This document shows, one piece after another, positions 15,936 to 23,227 of a stretch of DNA of 42,569 nt. Below the pieces are notes generated by a model. It saw only the letters and a list, made by a program, of their open reading frames with translations. It had not been told where the DNA came from and ran no database searches. How positions within the stretch are numbered: position 1 is the first letter of the stretch; the number at the start of each line of letters is the position of its first letter. Position numbers and translations under genes: made by a program. The DNA comes from Methylorubrum populi (GTDB lineage Bacteria; Pseudomonadota; Alphaproteobacteria; Rhizobiales; Beijerinckiaceae), in NCBI RefSeq assembly GCF_002355515.1, contig NZ_AP014812.1, forward strand, positions 1-42,569. Reading direction: 5' to 3'.

Positions 15936-16478
15936 TTATGGGTCGACTCTATGCGTCGACGACTCCAGCATTCCAAAGGCATCCATCGGACAGTTGTAGC
16001 ATCGCCTCTCGTCGCAGAGCCGGCATATCGTCAGCGCCGAGACAGCGTCGTCAGACATCTGCGCAAGTATTGTCTCGGCAATACGTTCCAGCACGAGGCG
16101 GTCAGCATTCGAGACATGGCTAAGGATTTCGGATAAAGTCTCGTTTCTTCGTTGCAGGATCGCAGATAGGCGAGTCTCGCCTGCCTCAGTGAGCATCAGC
16201 GCTACTGCACGACGGTCCCGTAGCGCTTTGGATCGAACGGCGAACCCGGCTGCAACCAATCGATCGACAAGCCGCACCGTCCCCGCGTGGGACAAGCCTA
16301 GCACCCGTCCTAATTCGTCGATCGAAAGACCGGTCGCGTGACCGATGACGACGATCGCCGCGGTGGTTTCGCCACCGCCGGGTATCGTCGGGTCGAATGC
16401 CGCCTTCTTAATTCGATCGGTGATGCCCACTGCGAGGGCGCCGAACAGATTGACGAGCCGGTCCGAGAGTACGTTCAA
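15936..16478 (-). CDS. MarR-family regulator with C-terminal cysteine cluster
   Basis: 180 aa. The winged helix-turn-helix (LSIDELGRVLGLSHAGTVRL, then DRRAVALMLTEAGE with the wing) is flanked by dimerisation helices. The C-terminus carries C-x2-C-x4-C-x2-C (CRLCDERRCYNC), which could bind zinc or form a redox switch. It is divergent from the DUF417 gene with a 104-base gap holding a clear dyad, so it very probably represses that gene and itself. The partner suggests a sensor of reactive chlorine or a similar oxidant; that is inference. Confidence 0.85.
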   Translation of the reverse strand: MNVLSDRLVNLFGALAVGITDRIKKAAFDPTIPGGGETTAAIVVIGHATGLSIDELGRVLGLSHAGTVRLVDRLVAAGFAVRSKALRDRRAVALMLTEAGETRLSAILQRRNETLSEILSHVSNADRLVLERIAETILAQMSDDAVSALTICRLCDERRCYNCPMDAFGMLESSTHRVDP

Positions 16479-16500
16479 AGGGTTGCCTCATTCATTGACG

Positions 16501-16529
16501 GCGCATAGTGTATGCGCAGCGCATATATC
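16501..16529. promoter_or_regulatory. MarR operator candidate
   Basis: GCGCATA-GTG-TATGCGC (16501-16517) is a perfect 7-bp dyad, followed by a further half-site GCGCATATA (16520-16528). It lies centrally between the divergent MarR and DUF417 genes. Confidence 0.65.
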
Positions 16530-16582
16530 ACGCCTGTCTAAGCATGAAGGCAGGTCATGCGCCATGATGAAAGCGAGGCACC

Positions 16583-17059
16583 ATGTTTTCGACATTACAC
16601 ATAGCTGAAAAGACGACCGGCTCTCGCGGGTCTCTCGCGTTGCTGCGCTGGGCGCTGGTGGTCATCTTTCTCTGGTTCGGTTGCATGAAATTCACGAGCT
16701 ATGAAGCGATGGGCATCGCGCCATTGATGAAGAACAGTCCGATCATGAGCTGGATTCCGGCCGTTTTTGGGGTGCAGGGTGGAAGCTATTTTATAGGCAC
16801 CGTCGAGCTCGCGACGGCCGCTGCGCTGATTATCGGTGCTTTCAACAAGACGGCCTCCGCTCTCGGCGCGGCGATGTCATGCCTGACTTATGCCGTGACA
16901 CTGACGTTTTTCCTGAGCACGCCTGGCGTCGCCGAGCCGACCGCTGGCGGGTTCCCGGCGATTTCGGCCGGAACCGGACAGTTCCTGTTGAAGGACCTGG
17001 TGCTTCTTGCGGCATCAGCGTGCCTTCTACTTGCGTCCATACGGACAGCAGACGCGTGA
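16583..17059 (+). CDS. DUF417-family inner-membrane protein (RclC/YkgB-like)
   Basis: 158 aa with four predicted membrane helices: LLRWALVVIFLWFGCMKF, IGTVELATAAALIIGAF, AMSCLTYAVTLTFFLSTPG and LLKDLVLLAASACLLLAS. The signatures KFTSYEAMGIAPLMKNSP and LSTPGVAEPTAGGFPAIS are those of DUF417, which includes E. coli RclC, a protein needed for resistance to reactive chlorine species. The biochemical activity of the family is not settled. As the only non-transposition function in this Tn3 element besides MarR, it is the selectable cargo. Confidence 0.85.
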   Translation: MFSTLHIAEKTTGSRGSLALLRWALVVIFLWFGCMKFTSYEAMGIAPLMKNSPIMSWIPAVFGVQGGSYFIGTVELATAAALIIGAFNKTASALGAAMSCLTYAVTLTFFLSTPGVAEPTAGGFPAISAGTGQFLLKDLVLLAASACLLLASIRTADA

Positions 17060-17132
17060 CGGCAAACAGGTGATAGGCGACGCTCCGGACCTGCGCTTTT
17101 GCCGAACCATACCCGCCTCAGCCCATAACGAT

Positions 17133-17189
17133 CGACAAACCCTGTCGCTTTGATAGGGTGTTCGAAAACATGCTTTCGAGGGTTTGTCG
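17133..17189. promoter_or_regulatory. res site of the Tn3-family transposon
   Basis: CGACAAACCCT (17133-17143) and AGGGTTTGTCG (17179-17189) are perfect inverted repeats just before and into the resolvase start. A further dyad, TTCGAAA...TTTCGA, lies between them. Position matches a resolution site with resolvase subsites. Confidence 0.7.
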
Positions 17190-17192
17190 TAC

Positions 17193-17777
17193 ATGCTGGT
17201 CGGATATATGCGGGTGTCAACGACCGATGACCGCCAAACGGTCGATCTCCAGCGGGACGCGCTCGTCGCAACCGGGGTCGATCATCGGCATCTCCATACC
17301 GACAAGGCATCCGGCGCGCGCGACGACCGACCAGGCCTGAAAGCCTGCCTCGACTATCTGAACGCGGGCGACACACTGATCGTGTGGAAGCTCGACCGGC
17401 TCGGACGCTCGCTGCCGCACCTGCTGACGATCGTCACCGATCTGAAGGCGCGCGGCATCGCGTTCCGGTCGCTGACCGAGCAGATGGATACGACCACGCC
17501 GCACGGCGAATTGCTGTTCTCGCTGTTCGGTGCATTGGCACAATATGAGCGTGCGCTCACGCGCGAACGGGTGATGGCGGGACTGGCTGCTGCCAAACGC
17601 CGGGGACGCCAAGGTGGCCGCCCGCCGATGATCGACGCCGAAACGCTCGAGCGGATCACCGCCGCGCTGGATGGCGGGGCCAGCAAGGCGTCCGTCTGCC
17701 GGACCTTCAAGGTGCCGCGTTCGACCCTTCTCGGCACGCTTGCCCGGATCGGCTGGACCGCACCGGCCAAGGTCTAA
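17193..17777 (+). CDS. tnpR: Tn3-family resolvase TnpR
   Basis: 194 aa from ATG 17193; a TTG three codons earlier is less likely. The catalytic domain starts MLVGYMRVSTTDD with Ser9, then LIVWKLDRLGRSLPHL and ERALTRERVMAGLAAA. The C-terminal HTH is short (ASVCRTFKVPRSTLLGTL). It resolves cointegrates at the res site directly upstream. The transposase gene starts 4 bases after its stop. Confidence 0.93.
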   Translation: MLVGYMRVSTTDDRQTVDLQRDALVATGVDHRHLHTDKASGARDDRPGLKACLDYLNAGDTLIVWKLDRLGRSLPHLLTIVTDLKARGIAFRSLTEQMDTTTPHGELLFSLFGALAQYERALTRERVMAGLAAAKRRGRQGGRPPMIDAETLERITAALDGGASKASVCRTFKVPRSTLLGTLARIGWTAPAKV

Positions 17778-17781
17778 GCCG

Positions 17782-20760
17782 ATGCCGCGTCGCGCCGTCC
17801 TGTCGGACGAGCAACGCGCGGCGTTGCTCGCGCTTCCCGACGACGAAACCCTGCTCGTCCAGCACTGGACATTGAGCCGGGACGACTTGGCCATCATCGT
17901 CCGCCGGAGGCGACCGCATAACCGGCTGGGTTTCGCGATCCAGCTTTGCGCGCTGCGCTATCCTGGCCGTTTCCTGCGACCCGGTGAACTGATCCCTGAT
18001 ACGCCGCTCGCGTTCGTCGCAGAGCAATTGCAGGTCGGACCCGAGGTGCTGGCCGACTACGCGACGCGCGGCCCGACCCGGTACGAACAGCTCGATGCAC
18101 TGCGCGATGCATTCGGCTTCATGCCGCTCAGTCGGCCGCTGCGAACGACGTTGCAGGAATGGCTCCTGCCGATCGCGCTGACGACGACCAGCGGGGCTAG
18201 GCTGGCGCGCGTGATGCTGGATGAGTGCCGGCGACGGCGCATCATTGTGCCGGGCATCAGTTCGGTCGAGCGGATGGTCGCACAGGCGTTGCTCGATGCC
18301 GAACGCCATGTCGCCGAGCATCTGACCCGAGGACTCGATGCTCGACAGCGCCGGCTGCTCGATGCGCTTCTCCTGCCCCACACAGGCACGAACTTGAGCG
18401 ATCTGGCCTGGGTGCGGCAGTCACCCGGCAAGCCCGGCCGAAAGACATTCGCCGCCATCATCGAGCGACTGACACTGCTTCGGGCCATCGGGATCGATCC
18501 GGATATCGCCGTAGGCGTCCATCCCGAGCGCCTCCGACGCCTGTGCCAGGAAGGCGTGCGGCTGACCGCGCAACATGTTCGGACGCTGCAAGCGACGCGG
18601 CGTCGCGCCACATTGGTGGCGACCATCCTCGAAACCATCGTTACCCTCACCGACGATGCGGTGCTGATGTTCGATCGCCTGCTTGGGCAGATGTTCCGGC
18701 GCGAACAGAACAGCGCGGACACGACACTCAAGCGCAACCGGCGCACCATCAACGGCAAAATCCGGCTGCTTGCCCAACTCGGCGCTGCCTTGCTCGCCGC
18801 CAAGATATCAGGTGGCGATATCGGCGCTGCGGTCGAGGCAGCGATCGGATGGAATGATCTCGGCCGCGAGGTCGATGAAGCCCGCAAGCTGATCCGCCCC
18901 GATTCGGTCGATCCCGTCGCGGTCGCCGCGACCAATTACCCCGTCCTCCGACAGGTCGGTCCCTCGTTCATCGCCTCGTTCACATTCGGGGCGGTGCCAG
19001 CCTGCCATGCGCTCGCGCGAGCGGTCGCGATCATGCGCGACCTTCATTTTGGTCATCTGCGCAAATTGCCTGCAGGCACGCCAGTCGGCTTCATCCGGCA
19101 AGCTTGGCGTCGGGCGATCGGCACCGGCATTCCCGATCGCAGGATCTATGAATTGTGCGTGCTGGTCGAGCTTCGCGACCGGCTTCGCGCCGGCGACATG
19201 TGGGTCGAGGGAAGCCGACGCTATCGTGCTGTCGAGCAGCAACTCATTCCTGCCCCCGTATTCGCCAACATGCGCGCGGCCGGCCCCTTGCCGATACCGG
19301 CACCGGATACGGCCGATATCTGGCTGGCCGAACGACGCGCCCGCCTCGCCCGTCGATTGGCCGAGGTCGAGCGAAAGGCGGAGACGGACGCGCTGGAAGA
19401 CGTGCAGCTCAGCTTGGGCAGGCTGCGGATTTCGCCCTTGAAGGCGATTACTCCCGAGGAATCCGATACCGCCCTTGCGCCGCTCTATGCGCATCTGCCC
19501 GCGATCCGCATCACCGACCTTCTTGCCGAAGTCGATCGATGGACCGGGTTCAGCCAGTGCTTCACGCATCTGCAAAGTGGCCGTGCCGCGGATGAACCAC
19601 GTGCGATCCTCACGGCGGTGCTCGCCGATGCCACCAATCTGGGCCATACGCGCATGGCGGAAGCCTGCAATCTCGTGACCCAGCGCCAACTCGGTTGGCT
19701 CGCCTCATGGCATCTGCGCGAGGAAACCTACGGTCGCGCGCTCGCCCGGCTTGTCGACGCCCAACACACCGCGCCGCTGGCCGCGCTGTTCGGGTCCGGC
19801 ACCTCGTCCAGCTCAGACGGTCAGAACTTTCCGCTCGACCGCCGCGCCCAGGCAACCGGCGCAGTCAATCCGCACAAGGGGACAGAGCCGGCTGTCTCCT
19901 TTTACAGCCACGTCTCGGATCGCTACGCGCCGTTCCATTCCACAGTTATCTCCGCTTCGGCGAGCGAGGCGGCACAGGTGCTCGACGGGCTGCTCCACCA
20001 CGGCGCCGATCTGCACATCGAAGAGCATCACGTCGATGGCGGGGGCGTCTCCGACCATGTGTTCGCGCTATGTCATCTGCTTGGGTTCCGGTTCGCGCCG
20101 CGTATCCCGAATATCGCCGCACGCCGTTTGCACCTGTTTAACGGCATCGAACCCGGCCCCGATATTGCGCCGCTGGTCGCGGGCCGCATCGACGAAGGTC
20201 TGATCGAGGCACACTGGGACGACGTGCTGCGACTGGGAACCTCGATCCGCACAGGCGTCGTCAGCGCCTCGATCATGCTGGAACGGCTCGGCTCCTATCC
20301 ACGCGCCAACGGCCTGGCACTGGCGTTGCGCGAGATCGGTCGCGTCGAGCGTACCCTGTTCACGCTCGACTGGATCGAGCAGCCCGAACAGCGTCGCCGC
20401 GCCACCCGCGAACTCAACAAGGGAGAAGCGGAAAATGCCCTGAAACGCGCCATCTTCTTCCATCGCATCGGCCGTATCCGCGATCATGCGCTGCAAGCCC
20501 AAAGCCATCGGGCGAGCGCGCTGAACCTCGTCGCCGGTGCCATCGTCCTGTGGAACACGACCTACCTGCAAGCCGCCCGGATGCATCTCGCCAACCTCGG
20601 CCGGCCGGTCCCGCCGGACCTGCTGCAACACCTATCACCGCTCGGTTGGCAGCATATCAATCTCACCGGCGATTACCTCTGGACCGATCCCGATGCGCCA
20701 TCCACCGCGCTCAGACCGCTTCGCCAGATGCGCGCCGTCGAAGGCACGGCAAAACCTTAG
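17782..20760 (+). CDS. tnpA: Tn3-family transposase TnpA
   Basis: 992 aa, the normal length for the family. The start at 17782 (MPRRAVLSDEQRAALLALPD) gives the standard DUF4158 N-terminal domain; an earlier in-frame Met lies inside tnpR and is unlikely. The catalytic DDE domain has SSSDGQNFPLDRR (Asp), HHVDGGGVSDHVFALCHLLG (Asp) and ATRELNKGEAENALKRAIFF (Glu). The stop codon lies within the right inverted repeat. Intact and probably functional. Confidence 0.95.
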   Translation: MPRRAVLSDEQRAALLALPDDETLLVQHWTLSRDDLAIIVRRRRPHNRLGFAIQLCALRYPGRFLRPGELIPDTPLAFVAEQLQVGPEVLADYATRGPTRYEQLDALRDAFGFMPLSRPLRTTLQEWLLPIALTTTSGARLARVMLDECRRRRIIVPGISSVERMVAQALLDAERHVAEHLTRGLDARQRRLLDALLLPHTGTNLSDLAWVRQSPGKPGRKTFAAIIERLTLLRAIGIDPDIAVGVHPERLRRLCQEGVRLTAQHVRTLQATRRRATLVATILETIVTLTDDAVLMFDRLLGQMFRREQNSADTTLKRNRRTINGKIRLLAQLGAALLAAKISGGDIGAAVEAAIGWNDLGREVDEARKLIRPDSVDPVAVAATNYPVLRQVGPSFIASFTFGAVPACHALARAVAIMRDLHFGHLRKLPAGTPVGFIRQAWRRAIGTGIPDRRIYELCVLVELRDRLRAGDMWVEGSRRYRAVEQQLIPAPVFANMRAAGPLPIPAPDTADIWLAERRARLARRLAEVERKAETDALEDVQLSLGRLRISPLKAITPEESDTALAPLYAHLPAIRITDLLAEVDRWTGFSQCFTHLQSGRAADEPRAILTAVLADATNLGHTRMAEACNLVTQRQLGWLASWHLREETYGRALARLVDAQHTAPLAALFGSGTSSSSDGQNFPLDRRAQATGAVNPHKGTEPAVSFYSHVSDRYAPFHSTVISASASEAAQVLDGLLHHGADLHIEEHHVDGGGVSDHVFALCHLLGFRFAPRIPNIAARRLHLFNGIEPGPDIAPLVAGRIDEGLIEAHWDDVLRLGTSIRTGVVSASIMLERLGSYPRANGLALALREIGRVERTLFTLDWIEQPEQRRRATRELNKGEAENALKRAIFFHRIGRIRDHALQAQSHRASALNLVAGAIVLWNTTYLQAARMHLANLGRPVPPDLLQHLSPLGWQHINLTGDYLWTDPDAPSTALRPLRQMRAVEGTAKP

Positions 20761-20793
20761 CGTATATCTGGGTCCGTTCTGTGTACCGACCCC

Positions 20794-21375
20794 GATAAAG
20801 CGTAACCCGCCCTTCTGCAGGAGGTCGTTGGCGCGCTCATCGAGGCTGAGCTTCTCCAGCCGGGTCACGGTGACGTCCTTGAAGGCCTTGAGCGCCTTCG
20901 CATCGACCGGCCCCTCGATCTGGTTCTCCACGGCAAAACGCGCCGCCGTGAACGGCTTGGCGAGGTCGAGGAGGACGGGGGCGTTGGCGAGTGCGCCAGG
21001 TTCGCTGGTGAGCACGACGAGAAGGCCGAATTCCACGCCGCGGCGGGCGTAGCGCGCCTGCGCCTCACCAATCAGCGGCAGAAGTGAGCCGGCCGTGTTG
21101 GCGCCGACATCGACGATGACGGGGCCTTGCGCGGCCGCGATGGCGTTGAGTGGGCCGTCGAACTCCGCGCGCGCGGCGGCACCGCCGGTGCGGTTGATCT
21201 CGCCGCGCTCGGCCCGGACGGGGAAGAAGCTGACTCGGTCCTCCAACTCGATCAGGCGGCGGTTGGCCTCGATCTCGATGAGGCGGGCTGACGGCAGGCA
21301 CTCGGCGAGCGCGCGCACCAGCACGGTCTTGCCGGAGCCGCCCTTGTCCTGGGCGACGAGGAGGATGCGGGGCAT
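20794..21375 (-). pseudogene. 5' part of a ParA/MinD-like transfer ATPase gene, split by the Tn3-family transposon
   Basis: The minus strand from ATG 21375 encodes MPRILLVAQDKGGSGKTVLV with a deviant Walker A (Lys11, Lys16), PVIVDVGANTAGSLLP as a Walker B-like strand, and VVLTSEPGALANAPVLLDLA. Homology ends at GLRFIG where the transposon starts; transposon bases then add a few foreign codons. The missing C-terminus is at 15733-15882, giving about 240 aa when restored. SIMIBI ATPases of this type (VirC1/TraL-like) act at oriT in conjugation. The 156-aa gene ends 13 bases upstream, so it was the middle gene of an operon. Confidence 0.85.
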
Positions 21376-21388
21376 GGGAGGACCTTCT

Positions 21389-21859
21389 TCAAGACTTCTT
21401 CAGGAGCTGATGCAGATCGTGCAGGCCGGCGCGCCGGATCTCCTCTTCCGTAGCGCGCGCGCTGGACCCGATCGGGGAGGGAAGAGCAGGTTCGGCCGGG
21501 ACTGGAAGCGGTGGTTCGGGCGGTGGGACAGCCTCGGGGGAGACGGTCAGGTCGGGCCGGGTTCGGCGCCGGGCCTCGCGCTCGGCCTTGCGGCGGGTCT
21601 GGGCCTCAACCTGGGTGACGATGGCGGTCAGGCGCGTGGCAGTCAGGGGGCGGCCCTCGCCCTGCGTCACGCCCTGTGCGCTCATGGCTTCGGCGATGGC
21701 TGCCCAGGTCACGCCGGCCGCGCGCAGCTGGCGGATGATGGGCAGGCCGGCGCGCACGGCGCGAGTGACCCCGGTGGTCTCCCGGCCGATGCTGCTGTCA
21801 GGCCGTTGGGCTTGGGCACGCTTCGCATCGCGGGCGAGGCGCTTGGGATCGAGGGGCAT
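21389..21859 (-). CDS. TraK-like/oriT-associated hypothetical protein
   Basis: 156 aa. The N-terminal half includes a helix-turn-helix-like stretch (LRAAGVTWAAIAEAMSAQGV, then RPLTATRLTAIVTQVEAQTR). This is followed by a basic segment, a Pro-rich linker (PPPEPPLPVPAEP) and a short conserved-looking tail (EIRRAGLHDLHQLLKKS). Small basic proteins in front of the transfer ATPase are often oriT-binding accessory factors of the TraK/TraJ kind. It is transcribed away from repeats at 21883-21950 that could be its binding sites. Function inferred from context. Confidence 0.55.
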   Translation of the reverse strand: MPLDPKRLARDAKRAQAQRPDSSIGRETTGVTRAVRAGLPIIRQLRAAGVTWAAIAEAMSAQGVTQGEGRPLTATRLTAIVTQVEAQTRRKAEREARRRTRPDLTVSPEAVPPPEPPLPVPAEPALPSPIGSSARATEEEIRRAGLHDLHQLLKKS

Positions 21860-21882
21860 GCCCCTGCGCTAGGGGAGGGCGG

Positions 21883-21950
21883 GTTAACGGCGCCTTGGCT
21901 GCCAGGCTTTGCCAGGGCTGCTAGGCTCTGCCGTTAACTTTGCCGTTAAG
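21883..21950. repeat. Candidate oriT repeats
   Basis: GTTAACGGC (21883-21891) is inverted as GCCGTTAAC (21930-21938), with a near copy GCCGTTAAG (21942-21950). Between them a GGCTGCCAGGCTTTGCC-like unit is repeated at 19-base spacing (21897 and 21916). The gap lies between the divergent accessory-ATPase operon and the relaxase operon, the usual place of oriT. On the relaxase side, past the IS5-family insertion, GTGGCGGC (22878-22885) / GCCGCCAC (22921-22928) is a further dyad. Confidence 0.45.
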
Positions 21951-22000
21951 GAACCATGGGTGGGGTAGGGTCACACCACACGCACTAGGTCGCAGACTCA

Positions 22001-22414
22001 TTAAGCTCGGAGCCAGACGCGGACAGCTGCGAGCTTGACGCTGGCGAGGAAGTTTTCCGGATCCTTGTCGTATCGGGTCGCGACCGCGCGGAAGTGCTTG
22101 ATCTTGCTGAAGAACCGCTCGACCAGATTGCGGTACTTGTACAGGAAGGCGCTGAAGGCGGGCACGGTCTTGCGGTTGGGCATCGGCTTCACGTTGGCCC
22201 ACGCTCCCTGCTCGGCCAAGCGCTCGCGCCGCGCATCACTGTCGTAGGCGCGATCACCCAGAAGGGTCTGCCCTGGGCCGAGATCGCCGAGCATGTCGTC
22301 GGCCGCCCGACCGTCATGCGCTTGGCCTTCGGTGATCTTGAGCGCGATGGGCCGGCCCTCGGCATCCACCAGCGCGTGGATCTTGCTCGTCAGGCCGCCG
22401 CGCGAGCGACCCAT
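22001..22414 (-). CDS. IS5-family transposase, C-terminal ORF
   Basis: 137 aa. It contains the DDE_Tnp_1-type second half: MGRSRGGLTSKIHALVDAEG, LLGDRAYDSDARRE (catalytic Asp) and YKYRNLVERFFSKIKHFR (catalytic Glu region). It overlaps the N-terminal ORF around an A8 run at 22433-22440 (minus strand), a usual slippage site for making the full-length enzyme. Confidence 0.88.
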   Translation of the reverse strand: MGRSRGGLTSKIHALVDAEGRPIALKITEGQAHDGRAADDMLGDLGPGQTLLGDRAYDSDARRERLAEQGAWANVKPMPNRKTVPAFSAFLYKYRNLVERFFSKIKHFRAVATRYDKDPENFLASVKLAAVRVWLRA

Positions 22415-22755
22415 GCCACGGGATCGGTCGTCTTTTTTTTAGCGCAGCCCGCGTGCTGATGCACCCGCACGCTGGTGGCGTCGATCATCTGCAGGTCGCC
22501 CTCGTAAGTCTCTGACACGGCTTTCAGAAGTCGATCCCAGACCCCGCGCTTGCGCCAACGCCGGAAACGGTTGCCGCACGTCGTGTGCGGGCCGTAGCGC
22601 GCCGGGATGTCGGCCCAGGGCGCGCCCGTGCGCAGCCGCCAGAAGATCCCGTTCAGCACCCGCCGGTCGTCCGCCCGCTCCTTGCCGCGAACGTCCGTCG
22701 GAAGAACCGGCTCGATCGCCGCCCACTCCGCATCCGTCAGGTCAAACCGCGCCAT
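22390..22755 (-). CDS. IS5-family transposase, N-terminal ORF
   Basis: 121 aa. It holds the DUF4096 segment (LTDAEWAAIEPVLP, LNGIFWRLRTGAPWADIPAR) and the first catalytic Asp in QMIDATSVRVHQHAGCAKKK. The Lys codons are the A8 slippery run; frameshifting there joins it to the downstream ORF. Confidence 0.88.
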   Translation of the reverse strand: MARFDLTDAEWAAIEPVLPTDVRGKERADDRRVLNGIFWRLRTGAPWADIPARYGPHTTCGNRFRRWRKRGVWDRLLKAVSETYEGDLQMIDATSVRVHQHAGCAKKKTTDPVAWVARAAA

Positions 22756-22942
22756 TCGTGATCCTCCAGTCCTGAAGGACCAACGACACAGCCGCTCAAC
22801 CGTGCCGCCGTTATGAGTTCACGACCTAAAGCTGCCGATCGCTAACCATAGGGAGCTGAGAGGCCGGCCAAGCCCTTGTGGCGGCTCAGGCTCGGCTGCC
22901 ACGGTCCCGCTCCTGCTCCCGCCGCCACGACCTCCGGCCCCC

Positions 22943-23227
22943 ATGTCCGCCGCCCAGAGCCTGACGCTGCCTCTCACACCCGAACTCGCCGCGCGCCTTG
23001 CCGCCGCCACCGAGCGCACCGGCCTGCCGGCGGAGGAACTCGCGCTGCGGGCGCTCGTCGACCATCTCGACGGGATCACCGCCTACGGCCGGCTCGGCGC
23101 GGAGATGGCCTTCATCAAGGACCGGCTGGCTGAGCTCGCCGGGATCGTTGGCGACGCGCTGGCCGAGCCGACACCGGCGGCGATGGCCGAGATCTGCCGC
23201 TACCGGGCGAAGGCCTCGTCCCCGTGA
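22943..23227 (+). CDS. Small RHH-like relaxosome accessory protein
   Basis: 94 aa. The pattern LTLPLTPELAARLAAATERT then GLPAEELALRALVDHLD is the beta-helix-helix of a ribbon-helix-helix DNA-binding protein. It overlaps the relaxase start by 4 bases, so the two are translationally coupled. By position it should bind oriT and help the relaxase, like TrwA or MobC proteins; an antitoxin is the alternative, but no toxin is adjacent. Confidence 0.65.
   Translation: MSAAQSLTLPLTPELAARLAAATERTGLPAEELALRALVDHLDGITAYGRLGAEMAFIKDRLAELAGIVGDALAEPTPAAMAEICRYRAKASSP

Larger units (their letters stand above)
15883..20793 (+). mobile_element. Tn3-family transposon, 4911 bp, carrying marR and a DUF417/rclC-like gene
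   Basis: It is bounded by 38-bp inverted repeats (15883-15920 and 20756-20793) starting GGGGTC and ending GATATACGCTAAG, with a handful of mismatches between them. GATAAA flanks both ends (15877-15882 and 20794-20799); Tn3 elements normally make 5-bp duplications, so one base may be chance. Contents in order: MarR regulator, DUF417 membrane protein, res site, resolvase, transposase. The tnpA stop lies inside the right inverted repeat. All genes appear intact. Confidence 0.95.
21988..22826 (-). mobile_element. IS5-family (IS427-like) insertion sequence, 839 bp
   Basis: Terminal inverted repeats begin GGTCGCAGACTCATTA at 21988 and GGTCGTGAACTCATAA (opposite strand) at 22826. TA flanks both ends (21986-21987 and 22827-22828), fitting the 2-bp target duplication of the group. 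Two overlapping ORFs encode the transposase. It separates the candidate oriT repeats from the relaxase operon. Confidence 0.88.
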
